From contig NZ_JBBBNV010000007.1 in assembly GCF_037137075.1 (NCBI RefSeq), forward strand, positions 109,403 to 173,402: a stretch of DNA of 64,000 nucleotides, written 5' to 3'. The notes beneath the pieces were generated by a model. The model saw only the letters and a program-made list of their open reading frames with translations, ran no database searches and was not told the origin of the DNA. Below are positions 60,488-64,000 of the stretch, piece by piece. This stretch comes from JBBBNV01 sp037137075 (GTDB lineage: Bacteria > Bacillota > Bacilli > Paenibacillales > NBRC-103111). Made by a program: the position numbers and the translations under genes. How positions within the stretch are numbered: position 1 is the stretch's first letter; each line of letters begins with the position of its first letter.

Positions 60488-61768
60488 TTAAGAACCCATC
60501 AAGCCAACGAAGAAGTCTTTAATTCCCCGGAACATCAGTCTCAGCCAGCTTCCTTTTTCGGCATCCTCGGCCGCGATCAGATTTACTTCCTGGGTCATTC
60601 CGTTATAAGACACCTTCGCTTTGCCGACTACTGCTCCTTTAGCAAGCGGCGCGGTCCGGGCGCTTTCATCACCGGCTGCCGGTTCAAAGGTAACCTCGGC
60701 CGTTGTTCCTTTTTTGACGACGAAATCAAGAGCTTTCTCTGTTACAACCGGAACTGAAGTATGAACACCTTTCAGGATAGGTACTTCCGGCATCGTGCTT
60801 ACTGAGGCGCCTGCAGCAACCAGCGTTTTGACCTCATAGTTATTAAAGCCGTAATCCAGCAGCTTGCGAGTTTCATCAAAACGTTTGCCCTCGGAAGAAG
60901 TCCCCATCACGACACTTACAAAACGCAATCCGTTCCGCTCAGCAGTTCCCGCAAAGCAATAGCCAGCTTCATTCGTATGACCTGTTTTTAGACCATCCAG
61001 ACCGTCATAAGCATACCGTTTGAAATTGGTAATACTCTTGTTCCCTTCCAGCATCCAGTTAATATTAACCACCGGGTCCTTATCGCGTTCACGGAACTTG
61101 AAGGAGGGAATCTTTGAAACCTCCAGCATCTCCGGATGATCCTGAAGCACACGCAGGGCCAGCGTAGCTACATCACGCGCAGATAACACGGTTTCTCCCT
61201 CAATGCCTTTTGGCGCATATTTCCCCATATCCGCCCGGCTCAGCCCGGTAGCGTTAATAAAATGCGCTTCACTCGACAAGCCCAGCTCACGGGCCTTTTC
61301 ATTCATTTTTTCAGCAAAATCCTCTTGCGACGGTTCCAGAAACTTAGCCAGCGCAATCGAAGCGTCATTGGCAGACCCAATCGCCATAGCCATAAAAAGC
61401 TCCTTCACCGTGTGCTTCTCATTCTCCGCCAAAAATACACGGGACCCAATGACTTCACTGGCCTCTTTATCTACGGTTACTGTATCTTCCCAAGAAATCT
61501 TGCCATTTTTGACAGCCTCCATTACCAGGTACTCTGTCATCATCTTGGACATACTGGCAGGCGGATACACTGCATCCGCATTATTCTCATATATAATTTG
61601 TCCCGTTTTCTCTTCCATTAATATAGCGGAACGCACATTTAACTCCAGCTTAACAGGCTCTGCGGCTTGCACCGGCTTGGCTCCACCCAAAAATGAAAAA
61701 ACGCTAACCAGTAGTACAAAACATAACGACATAGACATTAATTTACTTGCAACCATCCGGCGTTTCAC
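60488..61768 (-). CDS. dacA: D-alanyl-D-alanine carboxypeptidase DacA (PBP5 type)
   Basis: 426 residues. Signal peptide (about 1-35) then the three penicillin-binding motifs: SMSK (SxxK) in PPASMSKMM, SAN in GSANDAS, and KTG in LKTGHTNEAG. C-terminal PBP5 domain and a final amphipathic helix (RLMFRGIKDFFVGLM) that binds the membrane. Trims the terminal D-Ala from peptidoglycan stem peptides. GTG start 61768 with GGGAG upstream. Confidence 0.96.
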   Translation of the reverse strand: MKRRMVASKLMSMSLCFVLLVSVFSFLGGAKPVQAAEPVKLELNVRSAILMEEKTGQIIYENNADAVYPPASMSKMMTEYLVMEAVKNGKISWEDTVTVDKEASEVIGSRVFLAENEKHTVKELFMAMAIGSANDASIALAKFLEPSQEDFAEKMNEKARELGLSSEAHFINATGLSRADMGKYAPKGIEGETVLSARDVATLALRVLQDHPEMLEVSKIPSFKFRERDKDPVVNINWMLEGNKSITNFKRYAYDGLDGLKTGHTNEAGYCFAGTAERNGLRFVSVVMGTSSEGKRFDETRKLLDYGFNNYEVKTLVAAGASVSTMPEVPILKGVHTSVPVVTEKALDFVVKKGTTAEVTFEPAAGDESARTAPLAKGAVVGKAKVSYNGMTQEVNLIAAEDAEKGSWLRLMFRGIKDFFVGLMGS

Positions 61769-62145
61769 TTCTTCTCCCAGCTCCTTCTCCCGTCAATCTT
61801 GTCTTATTGTAACACAGGCGGCTAGTGTGAAAAAAGTCGCTGCACAGGCCGACATATCCCCTTGCAAAGCTCCACTTCCCTTGTACTGCTGTACATCGCT
61901 CGTCTCTCCTTCGTAAAAAGCAGCATGTTGAATCCACACGTGCTTCGGACTTGAAGCTCCCTCAAAACCATCATGACTTTTCTGTCGCATCCCCGGTATT
62001 AAAGCGGAGCTTTAAAAGAAAAAAATAAAATCCCCTTCCAGTAAGACAGTGTGCTGCACACCATCTTTCCAAAAGAGGATTCTATAAGAAAACTTCATAA
62101 GTAATGCTAAGTATTTACTTTCATTCCCCATCATACGTGACGGTC
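61769..62145. other. Intergenic region between guaB and dacA
   Basis: No supported gene: a 65-codon minus frame (61793-61990) lacks a ribosome site. A TACAAT at minus strand near 61809-61814 may be the dacA -10, but the -35 is poor. The guaB terminator occupies 62022-62092. Confidence 0.4.
62022..62092 (-). terminator. Terminator after guaB
   Basis: Long interrupted hairpin AATCC...GGATT with a central GTGTGCAGCACAC, followed by TTTTATTTTTTT on the minus strand. Confidence 0.75.
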
Positions 62146-63606
62146 TTACATAGAGTAGTTTGGCGCTTCCTTCGTAATTTGAACGTCATGCGGATGGCTT
62201 TCCCTTAGACCTGCGCCGGTAATACGGATAAACTGGGTATCATTTTTCAGTTCATCAAGCGTCTTCGTCCCGCAATATCCCATACCTTGAACAAGTCCGC
62301 CAATAAGCTGATGAATGGTGTCCTTCAAGGGCCCTTTGTAAGCTACGCGGCCTTCGATGCCCTCAGGTACAAGCTTGCTTTCGTTTTCTTGGAAGTACCG
62401 GTCCTTGCTGCCTTCTTTCATTGCACCGATAGATCCCATACCCCGATATACTTTGAACCGGCGTCCTTGGAAAATCTCATACTCGCCAGGACTTTCCTCG
62501 GTACCAGCGAACAAACTACCGATCATGACCACATCTGCCCCAGCCGCCAAAGCTTTTGTAATGTCTCCGGAATATTTTACACCGCCATCTGCAATAATCG
62601 GCACGTTATATTCTCTGGCTACAGAAGCGCAGTCATAAATAGCTGTAATTTGCGGTACACCAATACCAGCAATAATCCGTGTCGTACAAATCGAGCCAGG
62701 ACCCATACCTACCTTCACCATGGAAGCCCCTGCTTCAATCAAATCACGCGTGCCTTCACCCGTCGCAACGTTCCCTGCAACAATGATAAGATCAGGAAAC
62801 TCTGCACGAACCTTGCGCACGCCCTCCACAATGTTAATATGATGGCCGTGTGCGGAATCGAGAACGATCAGGTCCACGCCTACCTTCACCAAAGCGGACG
62901 TTCTTTCCAGCAAATCCTTGGATGCGCCGACAGCTGCGCCGCAAACAAGACGCCCATGCTGGTCCTTAGCCGCGTTCGGGAACTGGATGGCTTTTTCAAT
63001 ATCTTTAATCGTAATGAGGCCCTTCAGCTCGTTGGATTCGTCCACCAGCGGAAGCTTTTCGATCTTGTGCTGCTGCAAAGTAACCTCGGCCTGCTGAAGC
63101 GTCGTTCCGACAGGCGCAGTGACCAAGTCCTCTCTGGTCATGACCTCTTTAATTTTAATGGAGTAGTCATGAACAAAACGCAGATCCCGGTTCGTCAAAA
63201 TACCGACCAGCTTTTTGTTATCGTCCACAATCGGAACACCGGAAATCCGATACTTGCCCATCAGCTCTTCAGCATCATATACATGGTGCTCAGGTGTCAA
63301 CGAAAACGGATTTGTAATAACGCCGCTCTCGGAACGCTTAACCCGATCCACCTCTTCGGCCTGTTGTGCGATAGACATATTTTTATGAATAATCCCGATC
63401 CCGCCTTCACGGGCCATAGCAATCGCCATGGCTGACTCTGTAACCGTGTCCATGGCTGAGCTAATTAACGGTATGTTTAATTTCAGCTTCTCATTTAATT
63501 TAATGGAGATATCTACTTCCCGCGGTCCGAATACACTCGATTTTCTTGGGACTAACAGAACATCATCGAACGTTAATCCTTCTTTTTGAAATTTACTTTC
63601 CCACAC
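62146..63606 (-). CDS. guaB: IMP dehydrogenase
   Basis: 486 residues. Catalytic Cys in GMGPGSICTTRI, dinucleotide region GRRFKVYRGMGS, and two CBS domains (about 95-205) inserted in the barrel. Rate-limiting step to GMP. GTG start 63606 with GGAGG 9 nt upstream is preferred to an in-frame ATG at 63642 that lies in the leader. Confidence 0.98.
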   Translation of the reverse strand: MWESKFQKEGLTFDDVLLVPRKSSVFGPREVDISIKLNEKLKLNIPLISSAMDTVTESAMAIAMAREGGIGIIHKNMSIAQQAEEVDRVKRSESGVITNPFSLTPEHHVYDAEELMGKYRISGVPIVDDNKKLVGILTNRDLRFVHDYSIKIKEVMTREDLVTAPVGTTLQQAEVTLQQHKIEKLPLVDESNELKGLITIKDIEKAIQFPNAAKDQHGRLVCGAAVGASKDLLERTSALVKVGVDLIVLDSAHGHHINIVEGVRKVRAEFPDLIIVAGNVATGEGTRDLIEAGASMVKVGMGPGSICTTRIIAGIGVPQITAIYDCASVAREYNVPIIADGGVKYSGDITKALAAGADVVMIGSLFAGTEESPGEYEIFQGRRFKVYRGMGSIGAMKEGSKDRYFQENESKLVPEGIEGRVAYKGPLKDTIHQLIGGLVQGMGYCGTKTLDELKNDTQFIRITGAGLRESHPHDVQITKEAPNYSM

Positions 63607-63624
63607 AAAAAGGTACCTCCTTAG

Positions 63625-63640
63625 GTTAGTTGAAACTAAC
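63625..63640 (-). repeat. Perfect inverted repeat in the guaB leader
   Basis: GTTAGTT-TC-AACTAAC, seven-bp arms with a two-base centre, ending 4-5 nt before the guaB ribosome site. As RNA it would form a 5-bp stem with a six-base loop; as DNA it could bind a dimeric regulator. Confidence 0.5.
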
Positions 63641-63661
63641 ATCCTTACGTATATTATTGCA

Positions 63662-63691
63662 ATAGTATCAAAAGGCTATTTTCAGTGTCAA
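63662..63691 (-). promoter_or_regulatory. Sigma-A promoter of guaB
   Basis: Perfect TTGACA (63686-63691), 18-nt spacer, TACTAT (63662-63667), about 50 nt before the GTG. Confidence 0.8.
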
Positions 63692-63795
63692 GGGAAACCA
63701 TAGCCGTATACACGGCGAAATCACGAACCCATATATTTCCTCGAAATCGTTTTTTTCTTTTTAAAAAAATAGATGGATACTTGAATTCCCGGTAC

Positions 63796-63906
63796 TCAGG
63801 CCCTCCAGTGAATGACGCGATTTCTCCTTTCCATTTTTTGCTCCTCGCCAAACCAGCCATCCCATAGCGGTAACGGCTCGTACGTTCCGATTTGCTTTTG
63901 CTTCAT
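63796..63906 (-). CDS. Small ORF of uncertain status (36 codons)
   Basis: MKQKQIGTYEPLPLWDGWFG plus EEQKMERRNRVIHWRA. The ATG has only a weak GGGGA nearby. It is in the same frame as the upstream partial gene, eight codons after its stop, so it may be a read-through tail, a remnant of a longer protein, or a small gene. Overlaps an alternative frame of similar length. Confidence 0.3.
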   Translation of the reverse strand: MKQKQIGTYEPLPLWDGWFGEEQKMERRNRVIHWRA

Positions 63907-63927
63907 TCGTCCCCGGGTTTTCAGGGC

Positions 63928-64000
63928 TTACTCCCCGTCTGATCGGGCCGCTACATAGCTCTGCAGCAGCTCATCCACGTAGTCGGTATTCATACTCGCT
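63928..64000 (-). CDS. C-terminal end of an unknown protein (cut by window edge)
   Basis: The frame enters at the right edge and ends MNTDYVDELLQSYVAARSDG-E-stop. Only 23 residues are visible. In Bacillus the gene next to guaB is yaaC, but nothing in these residues proves that identity. Confidence 0.45.
   Translation of the reverse strand, partial: ASMNTDYVDELLQSYVAARSDGE

Noticed and set aside
61793..61990. 65-codon minus frame between guaB and dacA
   Set aside because: No ribosome site, no hydrophobic or conserved pattern, and it runs into the dacA promoter area.

Overview
This 64 kb window looks like the chromosome of an endospore-forming, low- to mid-GC Gram-positive of the Paenibacillaceae (Paenibacillus or a close relative). 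Reasons seen in the sequence: spoIID and spoIIR, an sspP-like spore gene, strong AGGAGG ribosome sites, many GTG/TTG starts, sigma-A promoters, a YesM/AraC two-component pair beside a CUT1 sugar ABC transporter, an SLH-anchored subtilase, and gene order matching Bacillus blocks (atp-upp-glyA-ywlG-rpiB-ywlE-mntP-ywlC-spoIIR-prmC-prfA and guaB-dacA-pdxS-pdxT-serS-tRNA-Ser). Almost everything is on the minus strand, so the reading order runs from high to low coordinates.

Left part (1-15.5 kb): start of spoIID, murA, a DUF1146 membrane protein, a large secreted subtilase with SLH repeats, then an 11-gene nuo operon (A-B-C-D-H-I-J-K-L-M-N, no E/F/G) with a clear promoter before nuoA and a terminator after nuoN. 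Next (15.9-26.1 kb) is a glycan-use cluster: GH38 alpha-mannosidase, sugar-binding lipoprotein, sensor kinase, two permeases and an AraC-type response regulator. It sits between the two respiratory operons. The complete F1Fo ATP synthase operon (26.3-33.6 kb) follows with its own promoter and a strong terminator.

Middle (33.7-46.3 kb): UDP-GlcNAc 2-epimerase, uracil phosphoribosyltransferase, serine hydroxymethyltransferase, ywlG, rpiB, protein-arginine phosphatase, mntP, Sua5-type tRNA t6A synthase, spoIIR, prmC, prfA, ychF and a PilZ protein. Between the PilZ gene and tadA lies a dense DnaA-box cluster. From 46.7 to 52.1 kb some genes are on the plus strand: tadA, tRNA-Pro(CGG), tRNA-Arg(CCT), an unknown multi-pass membrane protein, a PadR regulator overlapping a HAAS-SEDS (FtsW/RodA-like) fusion, and a ZIP transporter. 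A Dps gene and a DoxX gene with Fnr-type boxes are on the minus strand.

Right part (53.4-64 kb): a four-gene ECF sigma operon (sigma, zinc-finger anti-sigma, a membrane protein with three TM2-like repeats, a LiaF-like protein), in which the sigma gene appears to start at an ATT codon; a cluster of very small genes including sspP; tRNA-Ser(TGA); serS; pdxT-pdxS (PLP synthesis); dacA; guaB; and the end of an unknown gene. The most interesting items are the DnaA-box cluster, the ATT-start ECF operon with its repeat membrane protein, and the PadR/HAAS-SEDS pair whose expected catalytic Asp is a Glu.
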